Below are positions 27,873 through 37,522 of a stretch of 64,000 nt of DNA, piece after piece (within the stretch, counting starts at the first letter, position 1; each line of letters begins with the position of its first letter). The position numbers were made by a program, and so were the translations under genes. The DNA is taken from NCBI GenBank assembly GCA_035695825.1, contig DASRRH010000026.1:496001-560000 (forward strand), given 5' to 3'. This stretch comes from JAKEFM01 sp035695825 (lineage in GTDB: Bacteria; Planctomycetota; UBA1135; JAKEFM01). Under the pieces are notes generated by a model. It worked only from the letters and a program-made list of their open reading frames with translations. It searched no databases and was not told the DNA's origin.

Positions 27873-30794
27873 TTAGGGAACCGCAACGGTGAGCGCCGCC
27901 GTGGAAGCGAGCACGCCGTTCGCGCTCCCCGGATCCAAGACGGCCCACTGGAAGTGGACCTGCGCTCCGGAGAGGCCGGGGTCGGGAGGGACGGCGAGGC
28001 CGAGGAAGCGGTGCCCTTCCCCCGCCGCCCCCGCGGGGCCACCGAGGGTGACCGCGACCGGAACGACGTGGATCGCGCCCGCGAGGTGGAGGGGGCAGCC
28101 GAGGATCGGCAAACCGACGGGATCGGCGAGGGTGGAGAAGAAGAGGAATGCTGGCGCGCCCCCGCGGCCCCGGGCGATCGAGATGCCGAACGCCCCGTTG
28201 CCGGGCGCGGGCGCCCCGCCGAACGTCGCGATCGTCGGGACGACCCCCCCGGTCCCCGGGCACCCGTTCCCGTACGGGGTCGACCCCGACGGCAGGCCGA
28301 CGAGGGAGAAGGCCCGAACTCTCCCGGCGTCCACGAGCCCCCCCGGGTCGGCGCGGGGCGAGGCGAACAGGAGATCGGGCACGCCGTCGCCGGTCGCGTC
28401 CCCGGCGAGCGAGACGGCGGACTGGATGCCGTCGTCCGGAGGCGAGCCCGCAATCGTGAGGAGGGGCGCGCCCGTTGCGCCGGAGAAGACCCGCCCGACC
28501 CCGGGCGAGGCGGTGCCCCCCGTCCCGCCGAAGACGAAGTCCGCGACGCCGTCGCCGTCGAGGTCGGCGCCGCCGGCGACCGAGGTTCCGAGAGTCTCGT
28601 AGGCCGAGGCGCCGACGGAGGCGAAGAGGAGGGACCCGGTCGCGACGGAGAAGACCGCGCCCGCGCCGACGGACGGCATCCCGGGGAGGGAAACCACGGG
28701 CGCACCGGCGACGACGTCGGCGAGCCCGTCTCCGTCGACATCGCCCGCGGACGCGACGGACGTCCCGAGCCGGCTGCCCTGGAGCGTCCCGTCGATCTGG
28801 CGGAGCAACGCGCCCGTCGCCCCGGAGAAGACGCGGACGTACCCCTCGCCGGGCGGGAAGAACGGGAAGGCCCCGACCTCGGGCGCCCCGATCGCCACGT
28901 CCGGAACGCCGTCGCCGTTCGCGTCCCCGGCGCCGGCGACCGAGGCGCCCATCTGCGCTCCAGCCCCGGTGCCCAGATAGGTGGCGAGGATCGCGCCCGA
29001 GGCGCCCGAGTGTGACCTCGCGTAGCCGGCGGCGAGGCTGTTCGGTTGCGGCGCTCCCCCCACGAGGTCCGGCACGCCGTCGCCGTCGAGGTCTCCGGTG
29101 CCCGCGACGAACGAGCCGAACCGGTCCCCGGGGTTCGCCCCCGTGACGAAGAGGAGCGTCGCCCCCGTGGCGCCGGAGACGACCCGGACGCGCCCTGCCG
29201 CGAAGACTTCCCCCGGGGATCCGATCGCGAGGTCCGGCGTCCCGTCCCCGTCCACGTCCCCGAGGCCCGCCACGGCCGTCCCGAGAGCGGCGGCCGCGAT
29301 CGGCCCGTCGATCGAGAGGAGGACGGCCCCGGTCGCCCCCGAATGGAGCGTCGCCCTTCCCGAGTCGGCAAGGAACCCCGGGTCGGCGTTCGGCGCCCCG
29401 ACGAGGATGTCGTCGCGCCCGTCCCCGTCGACGTCGCCGGCGGAGGCGGCGGCCCGGCCGAACCAGTCGCCGATGTCCTGGCCCTGGAAGGTCAGGAGCG
29501 TCGTTCCGTTCGCGCCCGAATGGATGCGGACCTGACCCGAGGTCGCGTACGGACCGGGCTCCCCGGCGGCAAAGTCCGGGGTCCCGTCGCCGGAGACGTC
29601 CCCGAGACCAGAGACGGAGGTCCCGAGCGCGCCGGAGAGGGTCGACCCCTGGACGTTGTAGAGGACCGCCCCGCCCACTCCCGACAGGACCGTCACCCGC
29701 CCCGACCCCGGGCTCACGATCGACCCGAGCGCCCCCGGCGCCCCGACGAGGAGATCGGGGACGGCGTCGCCGTTCAGGTCACCGGCTCCGCCGACGGACG
29801 CGCCGAACCTCTCGAAGATCCCGACTCCATTGACGGTGAAGAGGGGCGCGCCGGTCGCGCCGGAGAAGAGGCGCACGTAGCCGGCCGCGCCGCCCGACAC
29901 CGAATTCTGCGGCGCGCCGACCAGGAGGTCGGGGACGGCGTCGCCGTCCACGTCCCCGACGCCGGCGACGGAGGTGCCGTAGAGTTCCCCCGCCCCGGAA
30001 CCGAGGAACTGGAAGAGGATCGATCCGTCCACCCCCGAGCAAAGGAGGGCCCTCCCGCCGTTCGTCCCGCCGCCGAGCGGCGATTCCGGCGCGCCGGCGA
30101 GGAAGTCGGGGATCCCGTCGCCCGAGACGTCCCCGGGCCCCGCGACGGAGGCCCCGAGATTCTCGGAGACCGACACGCCGGTCACCTCGAAGAGGAAGGC
30201 GCCGGTCGCGCCCGAGAGGATCTCGACGCGCCCCGCGTCGTAGGCGGGGCCGGCATCGCCGAGCCAGACGCCGACGGCCGCGTCGTCGACGCCGTCCCCG
30301 TCGACGTCGCCGATCCGCGCCACCGCGTACCCGAGCCTGTCGGAGAAGAGGCTCCCGTCCCGGTTCCAGAGGACGGCCCCGGTCGCCCCGGAGAAGGCTG
30401 TCGCGCGGCCGGCGCCGGTGACGCCCCCGGCGGAGGAGGCGAAGGCGCCGACGATCACGTCCGCGAGCCCGTCGCCGTCCAGGTCCCCGGCGCCGCAGAC
30501 GGCGCAGCCGAAGGAATCGTCCTGGACGCTCGCCGTGAAGAGCTGCAGGGTCGCGCCCGTCGCGCCCGAGAAGATCCGGGCGCGCCCGAGCCCGTCGTAC
30601 GCGTTCGGCGCCCCCACGATCAGGTCGGTCACCCCGTCCCCGTCCACGTCCCCCGCCGCGTCGATCGAGGTCCCTCCGATGAACGTGGCCCCGTTCGCTC
30701 CGGTGAGCTCGAGGGAGACGTACCCCTGTCCGGCGGCCGCGCCGGAGAGGGCGAGGGGCCCGAAGAGGGAGAAGGCTCGTCCGAGGTTGCGCAC
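27873..30794 (-). CDS. secreted 14-blade FG-GAP repeat protein with Planctomycetes-type C-terminal domain
   Basis: 973 residues with a signal peptide (NLGRAFSLFGPLALSGAAAG). Fourteen FG-GAP repeats follow, each with a calcium-loop pattern such as GDVDGDGVTDLIVGAP, preceded by GxSVAGxGD spacers. This probably makes two seven-blade beta-propellers. The C-terminal 120 residues (GNGCPGTGGVVPTIATFGGA, through PGNGAFGISIARGRGGAPAF and on to VHFQWAVLDPGSANGV) are a tail found on many exported proteins of uncultured Planctomycetes; this placement is from memory. Several loops replace the first Gly of DGDG by Ala (GDAVPD). GTG 30794 has GGAGG eight bases upstream. Likely an extracellular adhesion or scaffold protein. 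A 54-bp gap links it to the CRTAC1 gene. Confidence 0.88.
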   Translation of the reverse strand: MRNLGRAFSLFGPLALSGAAAGQGYVSLELTGANGATFIGGTSIDAAGDVDGDGVTDLIVGAPNAYDGLGRARIFSGATGATLQLFTASVQDDSFGCAVCGAGDLDGDGLADVIVGAFASSAGGVTGAGRATAFSGATGAVLWNRDGSLFSDRLGYAVARIGDVDGDGVDDAAVGVWLGDAGPAYDAGRVEILSGATGAFLFEVTGVSVSENLGASVAGPGDVSGDGIPDFLAGAPESPLGGGTNGGRALLCSGVDGSILFQFLGSGAGELYGTSVAGVGDVDGDAVPDLLVGAPQNSVSGGAAGYVRLFSGATGAPLFTVNGVGIFERFGASVGGAGDLNGDAVPDLLVGAPGALGSIVSPGSGRVTVLSGVGGAVLYNVQGSTLSGALGTSVSGLGDVSGDGTPDFAAGEPGPYATSGQVRIHSGANGTTLLTFQGQDIGDWFGRAAASAGDVDGDGRDDILVGAPNADPGFLADSGRATLHSGATGAVLLSIDGPIAAAALGTAVAGLGDVDGDGTPDLAIGSPGEVFAAGRVRVVSGATGATLLFVTGANPGDRFGSFVAGTGDLDGDGVPDLVGGAPQPNSLAAGYARSHSGASGAILATYLGTGAGAQMGASVAGAGDANGDGVPDVAIGAPEVGAFPFFPPGEGYVRVFSGATGALLRQIDGTLQGSRLGTSVASAGDVDGDGLADVVAGAPVVSLPGMPSVGAGAVFSVATGSLLFASVGASAYETLGTSVAGGADLDGDGVADFVFGGTGGTASPGVGRVFSGATGAPLLTIAGSPPDDGIQSAVSLAGDATGDGVPDLLFASPRADPGGLVDAGRVRAFSLVGLPSGSTPYGNGCPGTGGVVPTIATFGGAPAPGNGAFGISIARGRGGAPAFLFFSTLADPVGLPILGCPLHLAGAIHVVPVAVTLGGPAGAAGEGHRFLGLAVPPDPGLSGAQVHFQWAVLDPGSANGVLASTAALTVAVP

Positions 30795-30848
30795 GGAGAT
30801 AACCTCCGGCCGGGGGCCACGCCGATTGTAGCCCCCGGCCGCGCGACG

Positions 30849-32510
30849 TCAGCGCTCGACGACGCGGGTCGTCCCGCCGGCCGGGACCCCTTCGAGGGTC
30901 TGGACCCTCCCCGAGGGCCAGCGGACCTCGATGCGATCCGCGCGCGTCGCCGGACCGAGGCCGAAGTGGATCTTCGCCTCGACGCCGCCGCAGAACCCGA
31001 CCCCGGCTGCGACCTCGCGGACCTGCGTTCGCCCCCCCGCGGTGAGGAGAATCCGCGCGCCGACCCCGTCGCGGTCGCTCCGACGGCCGACCAGCCGGAG
31101 GAGCAGGGAGTGGCCTCCGCTCGCGGTGTCGTTCCGCAGGAGCGCGGCCGGGCCGTCGATCGCGGTGACGAAGAGGTCGAGGTCGCCGTCCCCGTCGAAG
31201 TCCGAGGCGCTCGCGCCCCGCCAGACGCGCTTCTCCCCGAGCCCCGCGCGCCTCCCGATCTCCTCGAACGATCCGTCCCCGCGGTTCCGGAAGAGCTGGC
31301 ACGCCTGGTTGTAGGTCGTGTCGAGCGGATAGCGGTCGATCTGCGGGTAGAGGTGGCCGTTCGCGACGAAGAGGTCGAGCCAGCCGTCCGCGTCGAAGTC
31401 GCCGGGGATCGCCGCCCACTTGAGGAAGGGGTAGGAAGGGGCCCCGACGCCGCAGGGATAGGCGACGTCGGTGAAGAAGCCGTTCCCCTCGTTGCGGTAG
31501 ACGTTCGTGTTGTCGTCCGAGAAGTTCGTGACGGCGAGGTCGAGGCGTCCGTCCCCGTCGAAGTCTCCGAACGCTGCCCCCATCCCGGCCTGAGGGCGCC
31601 CGTCGACCGAGAGCGCGACGCCCGCCTCGAGGCCGACCTCCTCGAAGAGGCCGTCGCCGCGGTTCCGGAAGAGGTAGTTCGGGACGGAGTCGTTCGCGAC
31701 GAAGAGGTCGGCGTCCCCGTCGTCGTCGAAGTCGGAGAAGAGGACCTGGAAGCCGTACCCCTTTCCCCGGTCGGCGAGGCCGCAGGGCTCGGCCGCCTCG
31801 GCGAAGGAGCCGTCCCCCTCGTTCCGCCCGTAGAGGTCGACCGCGCCCGGGAACCCCCGCGGGCCGTACGCGACCATCACGTCCTTGTAGCGACACGAGG
31901 TGCGGTCCGTCGGGACGAACGCGGGGTCCCACTCGATGTACTGCGCGACGTAGAGGTCGAGGTCCCCGTCCCCGTCGGGATCGCCGAACGCGGCGGCCGT
32001 CCCCCAGCTCCCGAGCGGGAGCCCGAGACGCGGGGCGACGTCGGTGAACCGGCCGCGGCCGTCGTTGCGGTAGAGGCGGAGGGGGCCAAGATTCGTCACG
32101 AGGAGGTCGGCGTCCCCGTCGCCGTCGTAGTCGGCGGCGACGCACCCCATGTTCCAGTCCTCGCTCTGGAGGCCCGCCTCCTCCGTCACGTCGAGGAACC
32201 TTCCGGCGTCGTTCCGGTAGAGCGCCTTCCGAGGCGCGGGTCCGTCTGGAAACCCTCCCCGCCGCCAGCCGTTCGTCACGAAGAGGTCGGGGTCCCCGTC
32301 TCCGTCGAAGTCGAAGAAGGTCGTCCCGCCCCCGACCCCGTCGACGAGCTTCTTCTTCTCGGGGTCGCCATTCCGGTTCCGATAGGAGATGCCCGCCCGC
32401 CCCGTCACGTCCACGAAGGCGATCCCGTCGGCGGAGGCCGGGGGCGCAGGGGCGGATCGCCCGCACGCGGCGAGGAAGGGGGCGAGGAGGACGGCCCTCC
32501 GCGCCCTCAC
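30849..32510 (-). CDS. CRTAC1-family lipoprotein with FG-GAP/VCBS repeats and ASPIC/UnbV domain
   Basis: A 553-residue exported protein. GTG 32510 gives VRARRAVLLAPFLAACG, a lipoprotein leader with lipobox LAAC (Cys16). VCBS/FG-GAP calcium loops recur (FFDFDGDGDPDLFVTNG, AADYDGDGDADLLVTN, FGDFDGDGRLDLAVTNFSDD and others) and make a seven-blade propeller. The C-terminal ASPIC/UnbV domain has NRDGVGARILLTAGGRTQVR-type motif (here RDGVGARILLTAGGRTQVRE) with FGLGPATRADRIEVRWPSG. The family is common in Planctomycetes and Acidobacteria, and its ligand is unknown. The start overlaps the upstream TPR gene stop by 4 nt, so the two products are probably made together. Confidence 0.9.
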   Translation of the reverse strand: MRARRAVLLAPFLAACGRSAPAPPASADGIAFVDVTGRAGISYRNRNGDPEKKKLVDGVGGGTTFFDFDGDGDPDLFVTNGWRRGGFPDGPAPRKALYRNDAGRFLDVTEEAGLQSEDWNMGCVAADYDGDGDADLLVTNLGPLRLYRNDGRGRFTDVAPRLGLPLGSWGTAAAFGDPDGDGDLDLYVAQYIEWDPAFVPTDRTSCRYKDVMVAYGPRGFPGAVDLYGRNEGDGSFAEAAEPCGLADRGKGYGFQVLFSDFDDDGDADLFVANDSVPNYLFRNRGDGLFEEVGLEAGVALSVDGRPQAGMGAAFGDFDGDGRLDLAVTNFSDDNTNVYRNEGNGFFTDVAYPCGVGAPSYPFLKWAAIPGDFDADGWLDLFVANGHLYPQIDRYPLDTTYNQACQLFRNRGDGSFEEIGRRAGLGEKRVWRGASASDFDGDGDLDLFVTAIDGPAALLRNDTASGGHSLLLRLVGRRSDRDGVGARILLTAGGRTQVREVAAGVGFCGGVEAKIHFGLGPATRADRIEVRWPSGRVQTLEGVPAGGTTRVVER

Positions 32511-34036
32511 CGCTCCTCCCCCTTCTCCCGCCGGCGCTTCTCCTCCTCCGCCCGGAGCGCCTCTTCCTCCCGCCCTTGTCGCCGGCAGATCTCGGCGAGG
32601 ATCCTCCAGGGCTCCGCGTTCCCGGGCTGGAGCCGCGCCACCTCCCGGAAACACGCCTCCGCCCTCGCGAGGTCGCCGAGGGCGAGGAAAACCCCGCCGA
32701 GGTTGTGCTGGACGAGGGGGTCGTCGGGCCGAAGGCGCGCCGCCTTCTCGTAGGGCTCCCGCGCCTCCTCGATTCGGTTCGAGTGGACGAGACAGACCCC
32801 GAGCCCGTACCACCCGAGCCCGTTCCCCGGGGAGCGCTCGAGCGATCGGCGCAGGTGCGGCTCGGCCTCCGCGTACCTCCCGGCGCGGGCGAGGAGCAGG
32901 CCGAGGAGGCCCCGGGCGTCGGCGTGCTCGGGGTCCCGGGCGAGAATGCGTCGCATCTCGAGCTCCGCCGGATCCGTCTCGCCGCGGGACGCGTACCGGG
33001 CGCCGAGGGCGAAGCGCACCTCGAGGTTCCCGGGGTCGGACCGAAGCCGGGCCTCGAGGTCCTCGGCCCTCACCGCCGAGGCCGACTCGCGACGGAACCG
33101 TTCCATCTCCCGCCGCCCCTCCTCCATCCTCCCGGCGCGGAGGAGCGCCCCCGCGAGCGCGTAGCGGGCCTCGAGGAACGAGGCGTCGAGCGCCACGCCG
33201 CGCTCGAGCGCCGCGACCGCGGCGGCGTAGTCCCGGCGCTGCACGTGGAGGGTCCCGAGCCGCCACCAGGGCCGCGCGTCCTCCGGCGCCCGCTCCGCGG
33301 CCTCCCGCAGCCAGCGCTCCGCCTCCGGGAGCCCCCCGCGGCCGAGGAGGAGAGCGCCGAGCTCGAGCCGCGGCCGCGGGTCCTTCGGATCGAGCGAGGC
33401 CGCCCGCCGGAGGGCCTCCTCGGCCCCCTCCGCGTCGCGGGCTCGGCTTCGCGCCATCCCGAGCTGCGTCCAGACCTCGGCGTCGTTCGGCGAAAGCGCG
33501 GCGGCCTTCTCGAGGGCGGCGATCGATTCCCGGAGGAGGTCGATCCGGACGGCGTTCGCGCCGAGCTGGATCGCGCTCGCTCCGAGGAGGACGATCCCGA
33601 GGAGCTTGTGGGCGGGGGCCGGGCGCGGGTCGAGGGCGAGCGACTCCCGCAGGGCCGCCGCCGCCCCGTCGAGCTCGCCGAGGAAGTAGCGGGCGGAGCC
33701 GAGCCAGAGACGGGCCGGGGCGTGCCGGGGGTCCGCCGCGGCGACCGCCTCGAACTCCTTCTCCGCCGCCGCGTGCTCCCCCCGATTGAGGAGGACGTTC
33801 CCGAGGCTCATCCGGAGCCGCGCGTCGGCGGGGGCCTCGGCGAGGAGCCGGCGGAACTCCTTCTCCGCCTCCTCGAGCCTACCCGACTTCGCGAGCGCTA
33901 CCGCCGCCGCGTACGCGGGCTCCCGGGGCGGGGGTGCGGGCGCCTGCGCCGAGACGGAGGCGAGCGGGACGAAGGCCGCGAAGAGGGTCCGCGTCGACCG
34001 GACCGGGTCGGGGCGCACGCGCGGCGAGTCTAGCAC
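32507..34036 (-). CDS. exported TPR-repeat protein
   Basis: 509 residues made almost entirely of TPR units. The first is at about 40 (AYAAAVALAKSGRLEEAEKE) and the last is LGGVFLALGDLARAEACFRE, then a charged coiled tail EEEALRAEEEKRRREKGEER. The N-terminus (RSTRTLFAAFVPLASVSAQA) is a plausible signal peptide. GTG 34036 has AGGAG five bases upstream, so it is preferred to the GTG at 34018. It is the first gene of the TPR-CRTAC1-FG-GAP cluster. TPR plus CRTAC1 pairs are frequent in this group of bacteria. A role in presenting or assembling the propeller protein is inference. Confidence 0.85.
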   Translation of the reverse strand: MLDSPRVRPDPVRSTRTLFAAFVPLASVSAQAPAPPPREPAYAAAVALAKSGRLEEAEKEFRRLLAEAPADARLRMSLGNVLLNRGEHAAAEKEFEAVAAADPRHAPARLWLGSARYFLGELDGAAAALRESLALDPRPAPAHKLLGIVLLGASAIQLGANAVRIDLLRESIAALEKAAALSPNDAEVWTQLGMARSRARDAEGAEEALRRAASLDPKDPRPRLELGALLLGRGGLPEAERWLREAAERAPEDARPWWRLGTLHVQRRDYAAAVAALERGVALDASFLEARYALAGALLRAGRMEEGRREMERFRRESASAVRAEDLEARLRSDPGNLEVRFALGARYASRGETDPAELEMRRILARDPEHADARGLLGLLLARAGRYAEAEPHLRRSLERSPGNGLGWYGLGVCLVHSNRIEEAREPYEKAARLRPDDPLVQHNLGGVFLALGDLARAEACFREVARLQPGNAEPWRILAEICRRQGREEEALRAEEEKRRREKGEER

Positions 34037-34079
34037 CCCCGCTCCTGAAGCCCCCCGGCCGGTGTGCTATCTTCCCCTC

Positions 34080-34787
34080 GTGTCCACGGCGACGGGCTCC
34101 CTCGCCACGAACCTCGGCTCCGTCCGCTCCCGCATCGCCGCCGCCGCCGCGCGCTCTCCCCGCGCGGCCCGCGAGGTCGTCCTGGTCGCCGTGACGAAGT
34201 CGGTCGGTCCCGAGGTCGCCCGCGCGCTCCTCGCCCTCGGCGTCCGCGACCTCGGCGAGAGCCGGGTCCGGGATCTCGAGGCGAAGGCGGCCGCGGTGGG
34301 CGCGGGCCCGCGCTGGCACCTCGTCGGGACTCTCCAGCGGAACAAGGCGCGGGCGGCGCTCGCCGTCGCCGAGCTCGTCCACTCCCTCGACCGGATCCCC
34401 CTCCTCGAAACTCTCGACCGGCTCGGCTCCGAGCGCGGGCGAAGCGTGCGCGCGCTCCTCGAGGTGAACGTCGCGGGGGAGGCGAGCAAGCGCGGCTTCC
34501 CCCCGCAGGAGGCGCTCCTCGCGCTGCGCGCGGCGCGGGGGAGGGAGGGGATCGCCGTCGAGGGTTTGATGACGATGGCGCCCCCCGTCCCCGACCCGGA
34601 GGGCGCGCGGGGCGTCTTCCGGCGCCTCGCGGCGCTCCGCGACGCGGCGGTCGCGGAGGGCCTCCTCCCTCCGCTCCCCCATCTCTCGATGGGGATGTCG
34701 TCGGACTTCGAAGTCGCGGTCGAGGAGGGCGCGACGATCGTCCGGGTCGGGTCCGCCCTCTTCGAGGGGCTCGACGCGACGGGGTGA
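34080..34787 (+). CDS. yggS: YggS/PLPBP-family pyridoxal phosphate homeostasis protein
   Basis: A 235-residue fold-type III PLP-binding protein that buffers PLP and affects amino acid balance. The PLP Lys is Lys40 in EVVLVAVTKSVGPEVA. The other signatures are GESRVRDLEAKAAAVGAGPR then WHLVGTLQRNKAR, LLEVNVAGEASKRGFPPQEA, LMTMAP and LSMGMSSDFEVAVEEGATIV then RVGSALFEG. GTG 34080 lacks a clear ribosome site; an in-frame GTG 18 bases upstream is also possible. It opens an operon of five genes that overlap by 4 nt each. Its start is 44 bp from the divergent TPR gene. Confidence 0.92.
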   Translation: MSTATGSLATNLGSVRSRIAAAAARSPRAAREVVLVAVTKSVGPEVARALLALGVRDLGESRVRDLEAKAAAVGAGPRWHLVGTLQRNKARAALAVAELVHSLDRIPLLETLDRLGSERGRSVRALLEVNVAGEASKRGFPPQEALLALRAARGREGIAVEGLMTMAPPVPDPEGARGVFRRLAALRDAAVAEGLLPPLPHLSMGMSSDFEVAVEEGATIVRVGSALFEGLDATG

Positions 34788-37522
34788 GCTTCCTCCTCGT
34801 CGAGAGCGGGCCGCGGAAGGGCTCGCGGATCGAGATCCCCACCGAGGGCTCCGTCACCCTCGGCTCCGACCCCGCCCGCGCGGGCGCCCTCCTCGACGAG
34901 CCGCTCGCCGCCCCGGTCCACTGCGTCGTCGGCAACGCCAAGGGAGGCGGCCTCGGCGTGAAGGACCTCGGCACGGAGAACGGGACCTACGTCAACAACC
35001 GCCGCGTCGTCGCCTCGAAGCTCGTCCCCGGCGACAAGGTCCAGATCGGGGGCACGATCCTCACGCTGTTCGACTCCGCCCCCGCCGCGAAGGAGGCCGA
35101 CGCGTTCGTCGGGGCGGAGCTCGGAGGGTACCGGATCCTCGAGCACCTCGGCCGCGGCGGGATGGGGACGGTCTACCGCGCCCTCCAGGTCTCGCTCGAC
35201 CGGGTCGTGGCGCTGAAGGTCCTCTCCCGCGACCGCACTTCCGACCCCGCCTTCGTCGAGCGGTTCCTGCGCGAGGCGCGCGCCGCCGCGGCCCTCTCCC
35301 ACCCCAACCTCGTCGCCGTCTACGACGCGGGCTCGGAGCGCGGCCTCTCCTTCTATTCGATGGAGTTCATGGAGGGGGGGACCGTCGAGGACCGGATCCT
35401 CCAGGCGGGGAAGATCCCCCTCCTCGAGGGGCTCCGGATCCTCCGGGACGCCGCGCGCGCGCTCCTCTTCGCCGAGGAGAAGCGGATCGTCCACCGCGAC
35501 GTCAAGCCCGGCAACCTGATGGTGGACGCCCACGGGATCACGAAGCTCGCCGACCTCGGGCTCGCCGCGGAGATGGAAGAGGTCGACCGCCGAGAGGGGA
35601 TCTTCGGGACGCCCCACTTCATCTCTCCCGAGCAAGCGCGCGGGGAGGGGGTCGACGCGCGCTCGGACCTCTACTCCTTCGGAGCGAGCGCCTACCGGAT
35701 CCTCACCGGTCAGACCCCCTTCTCGGGGAAGACCACCCGGGAGATCCTGCGGGCGCAGCTCAAGGACGAGCCTCCCTCCCCGCGCGCGACGGAACCCTCG
35801 ATCCCCCCGGAGGTTGAGGGGGTCGTCCTCCGCTGCCTCCGCAAGGCCCCGGCGGAGCGTTTCGCGACCGCGCGGGAGATCCTCGAGGCCCTCGAGCCGG
35901 TGATCGACCGGCTCGAGGGGAAGCGCGCGGGCGGACTCTCCCCCCTCTGGCTCGTCGCCGCCGGGCTCCTCGTCGCCGGCGCGGGATTGGGGCTCCTCTA
36001 CTGGAAGCCCTGGGAGAAGCGGACCGTGGTTGTCACGGTCCCGGGGGCCGCCCCTTCCACGACCGCCGCCGGCGAGGAGGTCGATCGGCTGCGGCGCGAA
36101 GGGGCGGAGAAGGACGCGCGCCTCGCCTACCTCGAGATCTCCTCCGACCTGCCCGAGGCGTCGCGGGCCGGAGCGCTCGAGGCGCTCGCGACCCGCTTCT
36201 CGGGGACCGAGTACGGGGAGCGGGCGAAGCGGGAGGGGCGGGCGATCCGCGAGACCCTCGCGGCCCGCGCCGCCGCCGCCGAGGAGCGCTCGCGCCGCGC
36301 GGAGACGGCGCTCGCCGACGCGCGCTCCGCCGCCGCCGCCGCCCTCCGCGCGGAGCGCTTCGCGGAGGCCGCCGCGCGGGCCGCGAACGCCCCCGGGATC
36401 GGCGAGTTCTCCTCCGACCCCTCCTTCACCGGCCGTTTCGACGAGCTCCTCGGCGAAATCGAGCGCGCGGCCTCCGAGCACGTGGCGCAGGCCCAGGCGC
36501 AGGCCGACGCCAAGGTGAAGGCGGGGGACTTCGAGGGAGCGGGAGCCGCGTTCGACGCGCTCCGCGCGGCCTTCGATCCCCTCGAGGGGGTGCCCCCCTC
36601 CCTCCGCTCCTCCTTCGAGGGGCACGCGCGGCTCGCCGCCGACGGACGCAAGGAGGTCGAGGCCTCGCGGGCGCGGGCGCGCCGGGAGGCCCTCGCCTCC
36701 GACCGCGCCACCGCCCACCGCGTGCTCTTCGCCCCGGATGCCGTCCCGTCCCGGCTCCTCGCGTTTCGCTTCGCCCCGGCCCGCGAGGCGGTCGAGAAGG
36801 CGCGGGACGAGGCGGCGACGGCCCCCTACCGCCGCTACCTCGAGGAGGCGGCGCTGGACCTCGCGGCGGCGGACCGCGCCTTCGCCCTGTTCTTGTCCCG
36901 CGCGCAGGCGGGGTCGCTCAAGCCCGACACCCTCCTCGACCCCGTCTCCGGGAAGGCGGGGCGGATCGTCGGGGTCGACCCCGCCTCGGGGATCACGGTG
37001 GAGGTGCTCGTGCGCGGCCAGACGGCGCGGAGCGTTCTCCGCTGGGACCGCTTCGACCGGCCGGAGCGCCTCGCCGAGCTCTTCTTCCCCCGCGGGGAGC
37101 TCTCCCCCGCCGAGGCCCTCGACGGGGCGAGCCTCGTCCTGCTCGTCGGGATCGCCCTCGAGGCGAAGGCGCTCCTCCCCGGCCTCCTCGGCATCCGCTC
37201 CGACGGCGGCGGCGCGCGGGCTGCCGAGGCCGCGCCGGCGGTCGGGGAGAACGTGTTCCGACTGGCCCGCGACTGGCTCGACCGCGCGGAGAAGGCGGGG
37301 CCGGACCCCGAGGTCTCCGCGCGCGCCGCGGCCCTGCGCGCGAAGGTCGAGCGCGAGGAGCAGGCGGCCCGCGCGCTCAACGCCGCCCTCGCGGCCCTCA
37401 CCGCCCGGCGCCACGACGAGGCGGCGAGCCGGCTCGAGGAGTTCCGCGCGAGCGCGCGCGGCTCCCTCCTCCTCGGCCATCTGACGGACGGCTCGGCGCC
37501 TCCCGTCGACGAGGAGCGGTGA
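34784..37522 (+). CDS. FHA-domain transmembrane Ser/Thr protein kinase
   Basis: 912 residues. An N-terminal FHA domain (about 5-97: VTLGSDPARAG, VHCVVGN, DLGTENGTYVNNRRV) would bind phosphothreonine. The kinase domain (about 115-375) has GRGGMGTVYRAL at 123-134, VVALKVL, HRDVKPGNLMV from 237 and GTPHFISPEQARG. The metal-binding motif is DLG (257-259) instead of DFG, also seen in many active PknB-like enzymes. One membrane segment (387-406) is followed by about 500 residues outside the membrane, Ala/Arg/Glu-rich and coiled-coil, with a small beta region near VSGKAGRIVGVDPASGITVE. GTG 34784 overlaps the yggS stop (GTGA). An operon with housekeeping genes is an unusual place for a kinase of this size. 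Confidence 0.9.
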   Translation: MSFLLVESGPRKGSRIEIPTEGSVTLGSDPARAGALLDEPLAAPVHCVVGNAKGGGLGVKDLGTENGTYVNNRRVVASKLVPGDKVQIGGTILTLFDSAPAAKEADAFVGAELGGYRILEHLGRGGMGTVYRALQVSLDRVVALKVLSRDRTSDPAFVERFLREARAAAALSHPNLVAVYDAGSERGLSFYSMEFMEGGTVEDRILQAGKIPLLEGLRILRDAARALLFAEEKRIVHRDVKPGNLMVDAHGITKLADLGLAAEMEEVDRREGIFGTPHFISPEQARGEGVDARSDLYSFGASAYRILTGQTPFSGKTTREILRAQLKDEPPSPRATEPSIPPEVEGVVLRCLRKAPAERFATAREILEALEPVIDRLEGKRAGGLSPLWLVAAGLLVAGAGLGLLYWKPWEKRTVVVTVPGAAPSTTAAGEEVDRLRREGAEKDARLAYLEISSDLPEASRAGALEALATRFSGTEYGERAKREGRAIRETLAARAAAAEERSRRAETALADARSAAAAALRAERFAEAAARAANAPGIGEFSSDPSFTGRFDELLGEIERAASEHVAQAQAQADAKVKAGDFEGAGAAFDALRAAFDPLEGVPPSLRSSFEGHARLAADGRKEVEASRARARREALASDRATAHRVLFAPDAVPSRLLAFRFAPAREAVEKARDEAATAPYRRYLEEAALDLAAADRAFALFLSRAQAGSLKPDTLLDPVSGKAGRIVGVDPASGITVEVLVRGQTARSVLRWDRFDRPERLAELFFPRGELSPAEALDGASLVLLVGIALEAKALLPGLLGIRSDGGGARAAEAAPAVGENVFRLARDWLDRAEKAGPDPEVSARAAALRAKVEREEQAARALNAALAALTARRHDEAASRLEEFRASARGSLLLGHLTDGSAPPVDEER

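Noticed and set aside
29046..32753. Long plus-strand frame (1235 codons) opposite the FG-GAP and CRTAC1 genes
   Set aside because: Antisense mirror of Gly-Asp repeat coding sequence; Val/Pro/Arg repeats are reverse-complement artefacts.
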